From Pseudofrankia coriaricola (GTDB taxonomy: Bacteria > Actinomycetota > Actinomycetes > Frankiales > Frankiaceae): a stretch of DNA of 64,000 nucleotides. Position numbers and translations under genes: made by a program. This document shows positions 17,538 through 26,237 of this stretch, one piece after another. The DNA is taken from positions 1 through 64,000 of the forward strand of contig NZ_MBLO01000262.1 in the NCBI RefSeq assembly GCF_001854805.1, read 5' to 3'. Every line of letters begins with the position of its first letter. The stretch's first letter is position 1. The notes beneath the pieces are model-generated. The model worked only from the letters and a program-made list of their open reading frames with translations. It had not been told where the DNA came from and made no database searches.

Positions 17538-18566
17538 TTAAATGGCCTGGCCGGCGCTGCGCAGGTCCTCGCAGGCCTGCGCGACACGCTTGGCCATGTT
17601 CGCCTCGGCGGCCTTGCCCCAGGTGCGGGGGTCGTAGGACTTCTTGACGCCGACCTCGCCGTCGATCTTCAGGACGCCGTCGTAGTTCTTGAACATGTGG
17701 TCCGCGACCGGCCGGGTGAACGCGTACTGGGCGTCGGTGTCCACGTTCATCTTGACGACGCCGTAGTCCAGCGCCTCGCGGATCTCGGAGAGCTCCGAGC
17801 CGCTGCCGCCGTGGAAGACCAGGTTGAACGGCTTCGCGTCGGGGCCGAGCCCCAGCTTGGCGGCCACGTGCTGCTGGCCGTCGCGCAGGATCGTCGGGCG
17901 CAGCTTGACGTTGCCCGGCTTGTAGACGCCGTGCACGTTGCCGAAGGTGGCCGCCAGCATGTACCGGCCCTTGCCGCCGGTGCCGAGCACCTCGGCCGTG
18001 CGCCACATGTCCTCGGGCGTGGTGTACAGCTTCTCGTCGATCGCGCCGACGACGCCGTCCTCCTCGCCGCCGACGACGCCGATCTCCACCTCGAGCACGA
18101 TGTTCGCGGCCTTGCAGTCCGCGAGCAGCTCCTCGGCCAGCTTGAGGTTCTCCTCCAGCGGCACCGCGGAGCCGTCCCACATGTGCGACTGGAACAGCGG
18201 GTCGCGGCCGGCCCGCACCCGCTCCTTGGAGATGGCGACGAGCGGGCGCATGTAGGCGTCGAGCTTGTCCGCCGGACAGTGGTCGGTGTGCAGGGCGATC
18301 TGTACCGGGTAGGCCTTGGCGACGTGGTGCGCGAACTCGGCCAGTGCCTCGGCCCCGAGCACCATGTTCTTGACCGTCGCCCCGGACAGGTACTCGGCCC
18401 CCCCGGTGGACACCTGGACGATTCCGTCGCTGCCGGCCTCGGCGAAGCCGCGCAGCGCGGCGTTCAGCGTCTGTGACGACGTGACGTTGATGGCGGGGTA
18501 GGCGAAGGCATTGGCCTTCGCCCGGTCGAGCATCTCGGCGTAGACGTCTGGGGTCGCGATGGGCAT
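17538..18566 (-). CDS. fba: Class II fructose-bisphosphate aldolase
   Basis: Zinc-dependent aldolase that splits fructose 1,6-bisphosphate into DHAP and glyceraldehyde 3-phosphate (EC 4.1.2.13) for glycolysis and gluconeogenesis. The protein has 342 residues, as in actinobacterial class IIA enzymes. It shows LHTDHCPADKLD near 96 (Zn/active-site Asp and His), an EVEIGVVGGEEDG motif near 155, and FHGGSGS near 253 for phosphate binding. The start ATG follows an AGGAGCTTTCG stretch (Shine-Dalgarno). Repeat C begins directly after the stop. The divergent neighbour is the DedA gene, as in M. tuberculosis fba-Rv0364. Confidence 0.97.
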   Translation of the reverse strand: MPIATPDVYAEMLDRAKANAFAYPAINVTSSQTLNAALRGFAEAGSDGIVQVSTGGAEYLSGATVKNMVLGAEALAEFAHHVAKAYPVQIALHTDHCPADKLDAYMRPLVAISKERVRAGRDPLFQSHMWDGSAVPLEENLKLAEELLADCKAANIVLEVEIGVVGGEEDGVVGAIDEKLYTTPEDMWRTAEVLGTGGKGRYMLAATFGNVHGVYKPGNVKLRPTILRDGQQHVAAKLGLGPDAKPFNLVFHGGSGSELSEIREALDYGVVKMNVDTDAQYAFTRPVADHMFKNYDGVLKIDGEVGVKKSYDPRTWGKAAEANMAKRVAQACEDLRSAGQAI

Positions 18567-19026
18567 CGAAAGCTCCTGTCAAAGGCGTCGGGCCACCGAG
18601 CGGGCGGACACGGCCGGCTCGCCGGCCGGCGGCCGTCATCCCCTGGCGAGCCGGGCAGTGATGGACGGCGCGCACCGGGGCGTGCCGGGACCGCGCGTTG
18701 CGGGCTGTGTTGCGCGAAGGGTATGACGCGAGGCGGTCCGACGGGAGCCCGTTGCCGCCGACATCGCGCGTGCCACCGTGACTCGTGACTACTTACCCTT
18801 CGATCCGTCATCTTGGCAGCGACCGCGCCGACCGGGTGTCGAGCGACCCGCCGCTTGGCGCGTCCGCACGGCGCGGGCGGTCGCGCCCGCCGCATCTCGC
18901 CCACCCGGTCGACATCCGCCCAGGTCGGCCGCAAGAGCACCCGTTTCCCGTCCATACCCCCGGATCCGAACCCGGCGCGCAGCGTCCGACGGCCGAGGCG
19001 CTCGGCGTCCCCGTCAGACTGAGGTC
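18567..19026. other. Divergent promoter region between fba and the DedA gene
   Basis: 460 bp with no supported gene. It should contain the promoters of both flanking genes, but I see no operator palindrome or clear -10/-35 pair I would defend. Confidence 0.5.
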
Positions 19027-19722
19027 ATGGATGTCGACCGTCTATCCGGCCTGACCCTGTATCTGACCGTGTTCGCGATCGTCTTCCTTGAGAGCGGCGT
19101 GCCGATCGCGTTCTGGCTGCCGGGAGACGCCATGTTGTTGGCGACTGGGCTGATGGCGGCAGATCCGGCACACCGGGTGTCACTGCCGGTACTTGCGGCC
19201 GGCGTGACCGTGATGGCGGTCGCGGGAGTCTGTGTTGGCTATGTCACCGGGCGGCGGCTCGGCCGGCCCTGGTTGGAACGCCGACACAGAAAGCTGCTCG
19301 AACGGACCGAGGCGTTCTACGAACGCTTCGGTCCGGTGACGCTCGTGGCCGCCCGATTTGTGCCGTGGGCGCGTACGTTCGCCCCGATCCTTGCCGGCGC
19401 GGTGCGGATGCCGTGGTCGCGTTTCCTGGCGGCGGCCGTGATCGGCGCGGTGATCTGGGGGACCGGGCTGCCCGCTCTGGGCTACGCGGCGTCGTCGCTG
19501 CCCGGGCTGGAGGAGTCGGCTTCCTGGCTCGCGCCGGCCGTCGTGGTCGTCTCGGTCGTGGCCGGCCTGTCCGGCGAGCTGCTGCGGCGCGCGGCCCGGC
19601 GCCGCGCGACGACGGCCGGAAGCGTCGAGGAAGGAAAAGGAGAGAAGGAAGAGGGAAAGGGAGAGAAGGAGAAGGAGGAGCCGGCCAGGCTCACGCCCGT
19701 CGAGGGCGGCGGCCGGTCGTAG
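19027..19722 (+). CDS. DedA/VTT-family membrane protein
   Basis: A 231-residue integral membrane protein of the DedA (SNARE-associated, VTT) family. Members act in membrane homeostasis and, in some bacteria, as undecaprenyl-phosphate or phospholipid flippases/antiporters. Visible features are the opening helix ending FLESGVPIAFWLPGD (conserved Glu and Gly-Asp), YVTGRRLGRPWLERR in the central loop and the FAERFGP-like YERFGPVTLVAARFVPWART motif. Two terminal helices precede a tail of about 35 residues made almost only of Glu, Lys and Gly. That tail is a local peculiarity, encoded by an AAGGAAAAGGAGAGAAGG-type purine run. The start ATG at 19027 is chosen by homology. Confidence 0.88.
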   Translation: MDVDRLSGLTLYLTVFAIVFLESGVPIAFWLPGDAMLLATGLMAADPAHRVSLPVLAAGVTVMAVAGVCVGYVTGRRLGRPWLERRHRKLLERTEAFYERFGPVTLVAARFVPWARTFAPILAGAVRMPWSRFLAAAVIGAVIWGTGLPALGYAASSLPGLEESASWLAPAVVVVSVVAGLSGELLRRAARRRATTAGSVEEGKGEKEEGKGEKEKEEPARLTPVEGGGRS

Positions 19723-19804
19723 CGCACCCATGACTACAACCGTCTAGTCACGCAGCCACGCGCAACCCCATACTGGCGACGTGTCAGCGCAGCCTAGCTA
19801 CCGT

Positions 19805-20035
19805 TGGTGACCGCGCATCAGCGCAGCGCCCGGGGTCCCGCCGGATCCGGGGTCCCTGCCCGATTGGCGACAGGGTCCCTGCCGGATCGGCGGAGCCGAT
19901 CTGGGAGGTTAGCGATCGGGGAGGTCTGGGAGCCGATCTGGGAGGTCTGCCGGCCACCTCGTCAACCCAGACCTAGCCCAGCAACCGCCATATACCAGGG
20001 CCCGGAACCACATGGGGAGGGCGCCCAGCGCCCCG
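19805..20035 (+). repeat. Repeat family A, copy 3, split by a family B insertion
   Basis: The left part (19805-19832, GGTGACCGCGCATCAGCGCA) and the right part (about 19956-20035, with CCGCCATATACCAGGGCCCG and GGGGAGGGCGCCCAGCGCCC) match family A. The intervening about 120 bp match family B in reverse orientation. A short piece, GACCTCCCAGATCGGCTCCG, also follows the right end at 20036-20055. The rest of 19723-20205 has no gene. Confidence 0.75.
19833..19955 (-). repeat. Repeat family B, inverted copy nested in repeat A
   Basis: On the minus strand it reads the alternating CCTCCCAGATCGGCTCC / CCTCCCCGATCGC blocks, then CGGCAGGGACCCTGTCGCC and AATCGGGCAGGGACCCCGGA. This is the same order as at 12473-12620, but with only one 41-nt unit. 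Confidence 0.75.
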
Positions 20036-20205
20036 GACCTCCCAGATCGGCTCCGCGAAGCGTCCGGCGCGGGACCGCCGTGCTGAGATCCGGGTGTGCT
20101 GTCATGCTGCATGCTGAGACGTGATCCGGACTCCGGCCGCGGGTACCGCGTGCCCGGATGGCCGGGATGGCCTCGCCTGCGAGGTCACTGTCAGGAGGGC
20201 TGACG

Positions 20206-21444
20206 TTGGCTCGGGTGGTGGTCACCGGCGCGGCCGGGTTCGTCGGCGGGGCGGTTGCCCATGCCCTGCGTGGTCGCGGGGATGAGGTGGTCGCGCTCGA
20301 CGCGGCCCGCGGCCCTGGCGTGGTTGCCGCGGACGTGAGCCGGCCAGGCGACTGGGAGAAGAAGCTCGCCGGCGCCGACCTGGTGGTCCACGCGGCGGCG
20401 GCAGGCATGGGCGGGGTCGGCGAGCTGCCGCCGATCCGCGGCGGCCGGCCGGTCGGCAGCCCGAGGATTCCGCTGGCTCGGATGCGCCAGGTGCTGCTCG
20501 GCGGGACGGCGACGGTGCTCGACGCCGCCGCCCGCGCCGAGGTGCGCCGGGTGATCCATCTGTCCTGTGTGTCGGTACTCGGCCCGGACATCGCCGACGG
20601 CATCGACGAGACCGCGCCGGTGGGGCTGACCGGCGACCCGCGCGCCGACACCCTGGCCGCCGCGGAGCAGTCGGTGAGCGCGGCGACGGCGTCCGGCCTG
20701 TCCGCGACGGTGCTGCGCCTCGGCGACGCCTACGGCCCGCGGGCCGGCCGGTGGACGGTGTGGCCGGTGCTGCTGCTGCGCGCGGGCCGGTTCGTCCTCC
20801 TTGACGGCGGTACCGGATGGCTCAACCCCGTCCACATCGACGACGTGGTCGCCGCCGTGATCTCCGCCGCGGACTCGCCGCGGGCGGGCGGCGAGATCCT
20901 GCATGTGACGGGCCCGGAGCCGTGCACGGTCGCCGAGTTCGTCGGTTACTACAGCCGGATGCTGGACCTGCCCGCGCCTCGCTCCGTGCCGGCCAAGATG
21001 TACGGCGCGCTGGATGAGGCGGCCGTGGCCGTCGGGCGCCTGCGGGGCCGGGTCGAGTCGCGCCGTGTCCCGCGGCCGGGCTCCTCGGCCACGGCGCCCC
21101 GCGCCGCCGGCCGGAGCACCCGGCCGGCCGGCGGCGCGCGGGAGCCGCTCGGAGACGCCGCCGGCGGCCAGACACTCGGCCCGTCGGCCAGGTCGGCGGC
21201 CCTGGGGATCGTGCGCGGCCTTGGCGCCCGGCTGGTCGCCGGTGTCGACCCGCGCGGCCGGATGGACCTCGGGCCGCTCACCGTGGCCGACGTGACCAGG
21301 ACCGGGAGGTGCTCCGGCGAGCGGATCACCGCGCTGACCGGCTGGGGCCCGCGGGTCGAGCTCGCCGACGGCATGAGCCGCACGGAGGCGTGGCTGCGTG
21401 AGCGCGGCCTGCTCGGCGTCAGCGAGCCATCTCGGCGTGGGTGA
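20206..21444 (+). CDS. NAD-dependent epimerase/dehydratase-like (extended SDR) protein
   Basis: A 412-residue extended-SDR fold. The Rossmann motif TGAAGFVGG lies near residue 9, HAAAAGMGG near 65, and the family's HLSCVSVLG strand plus a VLRLGDAYGP segment follow. NPVHIDDVVAAV, close to 210, is the substrate-domain signature. The region where the catalytic YxxxK should lie reads RADTLAAAEQ, without the Tyr and Lys, so enzymatic activity is doubtful. A 50-residue Arg/Pro/Gly linker (about 285-335) interrupts the C-terminal part. The TTG at 20206 is chosen because AGGAGGG sits six bases upstream. It overlaps the next gene by GTGA. Confidence 0.75.
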   Translation: MARVVVTGAAGFVGGAVAHALRGRGDEVVALDAARGPGVVAADVSRPGDWEKKLAGADLVVHAAAAGMGGVGELPPIRGGRPVGSPRIPLARMRQVLLGGTATVLDAAARAEVRRVIHLSCVSVLGPDIADGIDETAPVGLTGDPRADTLAAAEQSVSAATASGLSATVLRLGDAYGPRAGRWTVWPVLLLRAGRFVLLDGGTGWLNPVHIDDVVAAVISAADSPRAGGEILHVTGPEPCTVAEFVGYYSRMLDLPAPRSVPAKMYGALDEAAVAVGRLRGRVESRRVPRPGSSATAPRAAGRSTRPAGGAREPLGDAAGGQTLGPSARSAALGIVRGLGARLVAGVDPRGRMDLGPLTVADVTRTGRCSGERITALTGWGPRVELADGMSRTEAWLRERGLLGVSEPSRRG

Positions 21445-21983
21445 GTGTGGGCGACGACGGCCCGACGCTGATGACGCCGCGGCTACAGGCGTTGCCGGTG
21501 ACGCTGTGGAACGCGGGCTACGTCGCTGAGGAACTGGCGCGCAAGGTCGCGCTCGCGGCGCGCCCGGCTCCGGGGCTCGGAGTCGGTGGCCTGTTCGCCG
21601 GCCCGGACGCGCGCGGGACGGCCGAGCCGGCGGCATTGCGCCGCGAGCTGCGCCACCGCGCGGGCGCCGGCCGTGCCGCGCTGACGTGGGTGGTGCGCGA
21701 CCACGACGGTGTGGCCGTCGGCCTGCTCGGCGCGGACACCCGGGCGCGCCGGGCCGCGGTCGCGGTAGTGATCGGCCCGGACGAACGCCGGTGCGGATAC
21801 GGCGCCGAGATCGTCCGGGCGTTGGCCAGCTGGCTGGAGGCGTATCGCCTGGCGCTGGTGGAGACGCGGGTGCGCGCCGACGACCCCGCGTCCGAACGGC
21901 TGGCGATGGTGACGTCCTTTCAGCCCACCAGGGTCGTACTCGCCACCGGCTGGCGGCTTTGGTGCCGTCCGCCGTCCCGTTGA
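21441..21983 (+). CDS. GNAT-like acetyltransferase
   Basis: A 180-residue protein starting with GTG inside the previous stop (GTGA), so translation is coupled. The layout fits RimJ-type GNAT enzymes: LMTPRLQALPVTLWNAGYV opens, a VVRDHDGVAVGLLGA strand pair follows, then VAVVIGPDERRCGYGAEIVR, which matches the acetyl-CoA-binding motif A region (RxxGxG/A), and a final W-x-x-WCRPPSR. Motif A is imperfect (RRCGYGAE). Substrate is unknown; modification of the product of the upstream epimerase-like gene or of a protein N-terminus are the usual options. Confidence 0.6.
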   Translation: MSVGDDGPTLMTPRLQALPVTLWNAGYVAEELARKVALAARPAPGLGVGGLFAGPDARGTAEPAALRRELRHRAGAGRAALTWVVRDHDGVAVGLLGADTRARRAAVAVVIGPDERRCGYGAEIVRALASWLEAYRLALVETRVRADDPASERLAMVTSFQPTRVVLATGWRLWCRPPSR

Positions 21984-22078
21984 TCCTTCGCGGCACCTGG
22001 CGCGCGGCGGCCGGGTGGCGAGAGGACGCGCGGCCGGCCCTCATGGGTAGCGCACTAGGTATAAGGCCCTGGCGACGT

Positions 22079-22140
22079 GGCCGCGCGGCCCTCGCCGCGC
22101 GGCCCTCGCCGCGCGGCCCTCGCCGCGCGGCCCTCGCCCC
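22079..22140 (+). repeat. 14-nt tandem repeat (about 4 units)
   Basis: CTCGCCGCGCGGCC is repeated about four times, then degenerates to CTCGCCCCTCGCC. The unit contains the palindrome CCGCGCGG. It lies in the 626-bp gap between the acetyltransferase-like and nucleotidyltransferase genes, which otherwise shows no gene. Confidence 0.85.
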
Positions 22141-22376
22141 TCGCCTCTCGGGTGGCGGTCGCCCCAAGTTGCCCGAAAGTCCCGAACTCGCGCCGACAGG
22201 GACAGACATCCGTAACAGGGCGTAACGGCGCGACGAGGGCGTGGAGCTCACTCGCACCCCTCGCTCATGGGGCGCGGCACAGCGCGAGAAGCCCGGCTCC
22301 CCACGCCATTGCCGCAGGTCAACGCCGCGTCTCCCGTTTGTTCTTTGGCCTGCGCGCAGGGGGGGTGCGCTGCTAG

Positions 22377-22396
22377 GTTGTCGGCTACCCGACAAC
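22377..22396. promoter_or_regulatory. Palindrome upstream of nucleotidyltransferase
   Basis: GTTGTCGG-CTAC-CCGACAAC, a perfect 8-bp inverted repeat about 215 bp before the start codon. Size and symmetry fit a dimeric-regulator operator or a small hairpin. Confidence 0.4.
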
Positions 22397-22609
22397 GTCT
22401 GGGGTCTTGTTTCGTCGCCGGTGCGTAGCTTCTGGCCACTCGTAGGGTGTCCCGGCTGTTCGCGCGGTGACGGTCTGAGGCACCATGGCAGTGATGTCAC
22501 GACCGGGCAGGCCTCCACCGTCCGGTCGGGTGTCCGCGTCGATGAGCATGTCGATGTGTGTCCGGGAGGGGAGCCCGACGGTCGGCGCCATGCGCCGGGG
22601 AGGTGCACC

Positions 22610-23677
22610 ATGAGCGTGGATTCCCCACACCCGGTCTCGTCGCAGACCCCGCCAGCCGAGGTCACCTACGACCATCTGATCATTCCGCCGCACTGGCGTC
22701 GGCCCGACGAGTCGATCCCCGGCGCGCCGAACTCGCTCTTCCCCGTCGACGCGCCCGCGGCGCCGGCGCAGACGACGAGTGGCCCGCACACGGGCGCGAT
22801 GACCGGCCCGCTGCTGGTCGGCACGACGGCGCGCGCTTTCGCCAAGCTCGATGACATGATCCGGCTGAGCTCCGAGGACAAGGCCGTGATCGACGCGCGC
22901 AGGGACGAGGCCGAGCGGGCGCTGCGCGCGATCTTCCCGCCGCGCTGCGCGCTGCCGCTCGTCGGCGTCGCCACCATCGGCTCGGCCGGCCGGGACACAA
23001 TGATCCGCCCGCTGGACGAGGTGGACATCTTCGCGGTGTTCAGCGCCGCGGCCGGCGCCTGGAAGCGGTTCCGCTGGGACTCGCGTGACCTCCTGCTGTG
23101 CGTGCGGGGCGCGATCGGTGGCGACCGGGTGCAGACCATCGGCACCCGCGGCCAGGCGCTGCGCGTCGTCTACGACTCGCCGCCGGACGTGCACCTCGTT
23201 CCCGCGTTCGACCATCCGCGGGCCGGCTATGTGATGCCGGACCGGGTCGGCGGCTGGCTGCCTACCCGCCCTGAGCGGCACGCCAGCTGGACCGAGGACC
23301 TGGGCCCTCGGGTGATCTCCGCCGTGCGGTTGCTGAAGGCGTGGAACCGGGTCTGCGGCAGCCACCTGCGTTCGTTCCACATCGAGGCGCTGGCCGGGAC
23401 CGTGCTCGCCGGGCGCGGCCTGAACACCCGCCAGGCGTTGACCACCGTCTTCCGGTATATGGAGGAGGTCGGTCTGTCGGTGGCCGACCCGGCGGACGTC
23501 GGCGGCGACCTGTCGACCTACCTGCGGCCGGACGACCTCGCCGCGCTTGGCGAGTCGATCAGGCTGGCGCGTTCCTACGCCGAGAAGGCGGTCGTCGCGG
23601 AAGCCGACGGCAGGCATGAGGAGGCTGTCGCCTTCTGGGCCGCCATCTTCGGCCCGGAGTTCCCGACCTTCGGCTGA
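22610..23677 (+). CDS. CD-NTase-like nucleotidyltransferase (SMODS/OAS-type)
   Basis: A 355-residue protein with the polymerase-beta-like NTase layout of CBASS/OAS enzymes. GSAGRDTMIRPLDEVDIF occupies about 124-141, RGQALRVVY about 180-188 and DVHLVPAFDHPRAGYVMPD about 193-211. The C-terminal helical half has VRLLKAWN and SFHIEALA. In canonical CD-NTases the acidic triad is DxD plus a later Asp before VP. Here the first pair reads Glu137-x-Asp139 and the third position appears to be His195, so metal coordination may be altered. There is a disordered N-terminal extension of about 60 residues. The start ATG has GGGGAGG upstream. No CBASS effector, Cap2/Cap3 or HORMA gene is adjacent, so it is an orphan. 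Confidence 0.7.
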   Translation: MSVDSPHPVSSQTPPAEVTYDHLIIPPHWRRPDESIPGAPNSLFPVDAPAAPAQTTSGPHTGAMTGPLLVGTTARAFAKLDDMIRLSSEDKAVIDARRDEAERALRAIFPPRCALPLVGVATIGSAGRDTMIRPLDEVDIFAVFSAAAGAWKRFRWDSRDLLLCVRGAIGGDRVQTIGTRGQALRVVYDSPPDVHLVPAFDHPRAGYVMPDRVGGWLPTRPERHASWTEDLGPRVISAVRLLKAWNRVCGSHLRSFHIEALAGTVLAGRGLNTRQALTTVFRYMEEVGLSVADPADVGGDLSTYLRPDDLAALGESIRLARSYAEKAVVAEADGRHEEAVAFWAAIFGPEFPTFG

Positions 23678-23685
23678 GACATTGG

Positions 23686-23960
23686 TTCGCTCCGTGCGGG
23701 CACGGCGCTACGGCCCCTTACTCGCTTCGCTCCCAAGGGACCTCCGCGCCGTGTCCTCCTCCGCGAACGGGCGCTCCGGCGACCTCCGCTGCGGCCCCCC
23801 TACGTCGCTTCGCTCGTAGGCAGGCCTCCGCGGAGGCGCGCCTCCGCGCCCAGCTCGGTTGCTTGCCGCTGTGACGTCACCAACCCGAAGACGACCACGT
23901 TCGCGGGGGTCACTTCGCTTCGCTCGTGGCCGGGCCTCCGCGGAGGTTCGGTTGCGACCG
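23686..23960 (+). repeat. Dispersed repeat family C, copy 3
   Basis: Begins GGTTCGCTCCGTGCGGGCAC about ten bases after the nucleotidyltransferase stop and ends at CGTGGCCGGGCCTCCGCGGA. It is nearly identical, apart from orientation, to the unit abutting fba at 17341-17535 (for example CGCTTCGCTCCCAAGGGACC), with a second partial unit at about 23905-23945. It occupies most of 23678-23981. Confidence 0.85.
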
Positions 23961-23981
23961 GGGTGAACGGCCCCGGCGTCG

Positions 23982-26237
23982 TCACCCGCGGTGGGTGAGG
24001 TGCGAGGGTGTGTGGTCGTTTGGCGGGGTGATGGGAGGCAGGTTGGTCGTCGTCTCGTCCGACGTGCGGCGGCCGAGGCGGCTGGGCCACCACATGGCGG
24101 CCCCGATGTCCAGGGCGAGCGCCGGGACCAGGATCGAGCGCACCACGAGGGTGTCGAGCAGGACTCCGAAGGCGACCAGGAAGCCGATCTCGGCGAGCTG
24201 CACCAGCGGGAAGATGAACAGCACCGAGAACGTGGCCGCGAGCACCACCCCGGCCGACGTGATGACCCCGCCGGTGACGGCGAGCCCGCGCCGCACCCCG
24301 GTCCGGGCGTCGGTCCGGGCGGCCTCCTCCCGGACCCGCGTCATCAGGAAGATGTTGTAGTCGACCCCGAGCGCCACCAGGAAGATGAACCCGAACAGCT
24401 CCAGCGACGGGTCGGAGCCGGGAAAGCCGAAGACGTGGGTGAAGGCCAGCGCCGACACCCCGAGCGCGGCCAGGAACGACAGCACCACGGTCGCGATCAG
24501 CAGCGGCGGCGCGACCACGGATCGCAGCAGCAGCCCGAGGATCACCAGCACGACGGCGAGCACAAGCGGGATGATCAGCTGACGGTCGCGCACCGAGGCC
24601 TCGTGGACGTCGAGGTTCACCGCCGTGTTCCCACCGACCAGCGCGTGCGCGCCCGGCACGGCGTGGACCCGGTCCCGCAGCCGCTCGATCGTCGCGAACG
24701 AGGCGGCGCTGTTGGGCGAGTCGGAGAGCACCACCAGGAACTGCGTGAACCCGCCGCCACTGTTGCTTTCCACCGAGGCCGCGACGCCCGGGGTCGCGTC
24801 GATCGTCGTGCCCAGCTCGTCGTCGGCGCTGGAGGCGCCGATGACATAGGTGGGCTCGCTCGCGCCTGGCGGGAAATGCGCCTCGATGATCCGTTGGCCG
24901 ACGACCGAGTCGGTGGACTTCCGGAACGCGTCCTGCTGGCGCAGCCCGGTGTCGAGCGCGACGATGCCGACCGCGAGCGCCGCCAGAACCGCGGCCGTGA
25001 CCAGGCAGACCAGCCGGGGGCGGCGGGCGATCGTGGCGCCGATCCGCGCCCAGGCGCCGGTCATGGACATATCCACGGTGTTGGTCCCGGCCACGGCTAC
25101 GGCCACGGCCACCCCGCCGGCCACCTCGGTGGGGACGGCGGCCAGCCTGGGGACGAATGGCCAGAACAGCCGCCGCCCGCAGATCACCATCGCGGCCGGC
25201 AGCAGTGTCATGATCGTGATGAACGCGATGGCGATCCCGACCGCGCCGACCGGGCCGAGCCCGCGGTCCGAGTTCAGCTCGCCGAGCAGTAGGCAGAGCA
25301 GGCCGATGATGACGGTGCCGGCCGAGCCCAGGATCGCCGGGCCCGCGCGCCGCACGGCGACCCGCATCGCGTCGGCCGGCGCGGCGTACCTGGTCAGCTC
25401 CTCGCGATAGCGGGCTATCAGCAGCAGGGCGTAGTCGGTCCCGGCGCCGAACACCAGCACCCGCAGGATGCCGGCGCTCTGCCCGTTGACGGTCAGGCCG
25501 GCATGGCGCGCGAGCAGGTAGGTGGCCGCTCCCGCGGTCTGGTCGGCGGCGCCGACCGCCAGCAGCGGCACCAGCCAGAGGAACGGGCCGCGATAGACGA
25601 TCAGCAGGATCACCGCGACGACGCCGGCCGTGACGAACAGGAGCGTGCCCTCGACCTCACTGAACAGCGTGTAGGTGTCCACGATGACGCCCGCGGGACC
25701 GGTGACCGACGTCTCGAGGCCCGGCGGGGCCAGCCCGCGCACAGTCGAGCGCATCTGGTCGATCCGGTCGGCGAACTTGTTGGCGTCCTTTGACTGCTCC
25801 ATCGGGACGATCAGTAGTGAGGCCCGCCCGTCCGGGGAAGGGACCGGCGGGGGGAGCTGGGTGGTCCCGAACGGCGCGAGCCGGGCCGCCGCGGTCTGGA
25901 CCGCGGCCTGGTCTCGCGCCGTCAGCGGGCCGTCCGCCCGGGCGAACACCACCACCGCGGGGATCGCGTCCCCGCCGGGGAGGTTCCGCTGGGCGGCGAG
26001 CACCTTGGTGGACTCCGCGTTCGGCGGCAGGAAGGCCGCCGCGTCATTGGTCTGCGCGTCGTCGAGGCGCGAGGCCAGCGGAGTGGCCACCAGGGCGAGC
26101 GCCAGCCACAGCAGGACGATGACCCAGCGCGTCCCCCGCCCGGTCATCAGCCCCACCAGGCGCTCCACGCCCCTCACCCGCGTCTCGTCGGTTGCCGACG
26201 AGCCCTCAGGGCGAGCAGAGGCCCCCAACTGGCGCAT
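23982..26237 (-). CDS. MMPL/RND-superfamily membrane transporter
   Basis: A 751-residue exporter of the MMPL family, related to but clearly distinct from the one at 480-3032. TM1 is at about 40-60 (WVIVLLWLALALVATPLAS). Two blocks of helices follow, each with the proton-relay Asp-Tyr pair: GTDYALLLIARYREEL in the first and GVDYNIFLMTRVREEA in the second. Periplasmic loops carry DAAAFLPPNAES and an asparagine/serine-rich segment. The frame is open to 26615; the ATG at 26237 is preferred for its GAGGGGGG Shine-Dalgarno and normal family length, with the ATG at 26348 as alternative. Substrate is unknown. Confidence 0.88.
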   Translation of the reverse strand: MRQLGASARPEGSSATDETRVRGVERLVGLMTGRGTRWVIVLLWLALALVATPLASRLDDAQTNDAAAFLPPNAESTKVLAAQRNLPGGDAIPAVVVFARADGPLTARDQAAVQTAAARLAPFGTTQLPPPVPSPDGRASLLIVPMEQSKDANKFADRIDQMRSTVRGLAPPGLETSVTGPAGVIVDTYTLFSEVEGTLLFVTAGVVAVILLIVYRGPFLWLVPLLAVGAADQTAGAATYLLARHAGLTVNGQSAGILRVLVFGAGTDYALLLIARYREELTRYAAPADAMRVAVRRAGPAILGSAGTVIIGLLCLLLGELNSDRGLGPVGAVGIAIAFITIMTLLPAAMVICGRRLFWPFVPRLAAVPTEVAGGVAVAVAVAGTNTVDMSMTGAWARIGATIARRPRLVCLVTAAVLAALAVGIVALDTGLRQQDAFRKSTDSVVGQRIIEAHFPPGASEPTYVIGASSADDELGTTIDATPGVAASVESNSGGGFTQFLVVLSDSPNSAASFATIERLRDRVHAVPGAHALVGGNTAVNLDVHEASVRDRQLIIPLVLAVVLVILGLLLRSVVAPPLLIATVVLSFLAALGVSALAFTHVFGFPGSDPSLELFGFIFLVALGVDYNIFLMTRVREEAARTDARTGVRRGLAVTGGVITSAGVVLAATFSVLFIFPLVQLAEIGFLVAFGVLLDTLVVRSILVPALALDIGAAMWWPSRLGRRTSDETTTNLPPITPPNDHTPSHLTHRG

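Noticed and set aside
17147-17587. 146-codon minus-strand frame downstream of fba
   Set aside because: Its translation is the family C repeat, the same peptide appearing after an unrelated gene at 23700.
20191-22665. 824-codon minus-strand open frame opposite the epimerase-like and GNAT genes
   Set aside because: No recognisable domain and spans a tandem repeat; the plus-strand genes have motifs, ribosome binding sites and overlapping starts.
22610-23677. Complete CBASS defence operon
   Set aside because: Only the nucleotidyltransferase-like gene is present; neighbours are an acetyltransferase-like gene and an MMPL transporter, with no effector or ancillary Cap genes.
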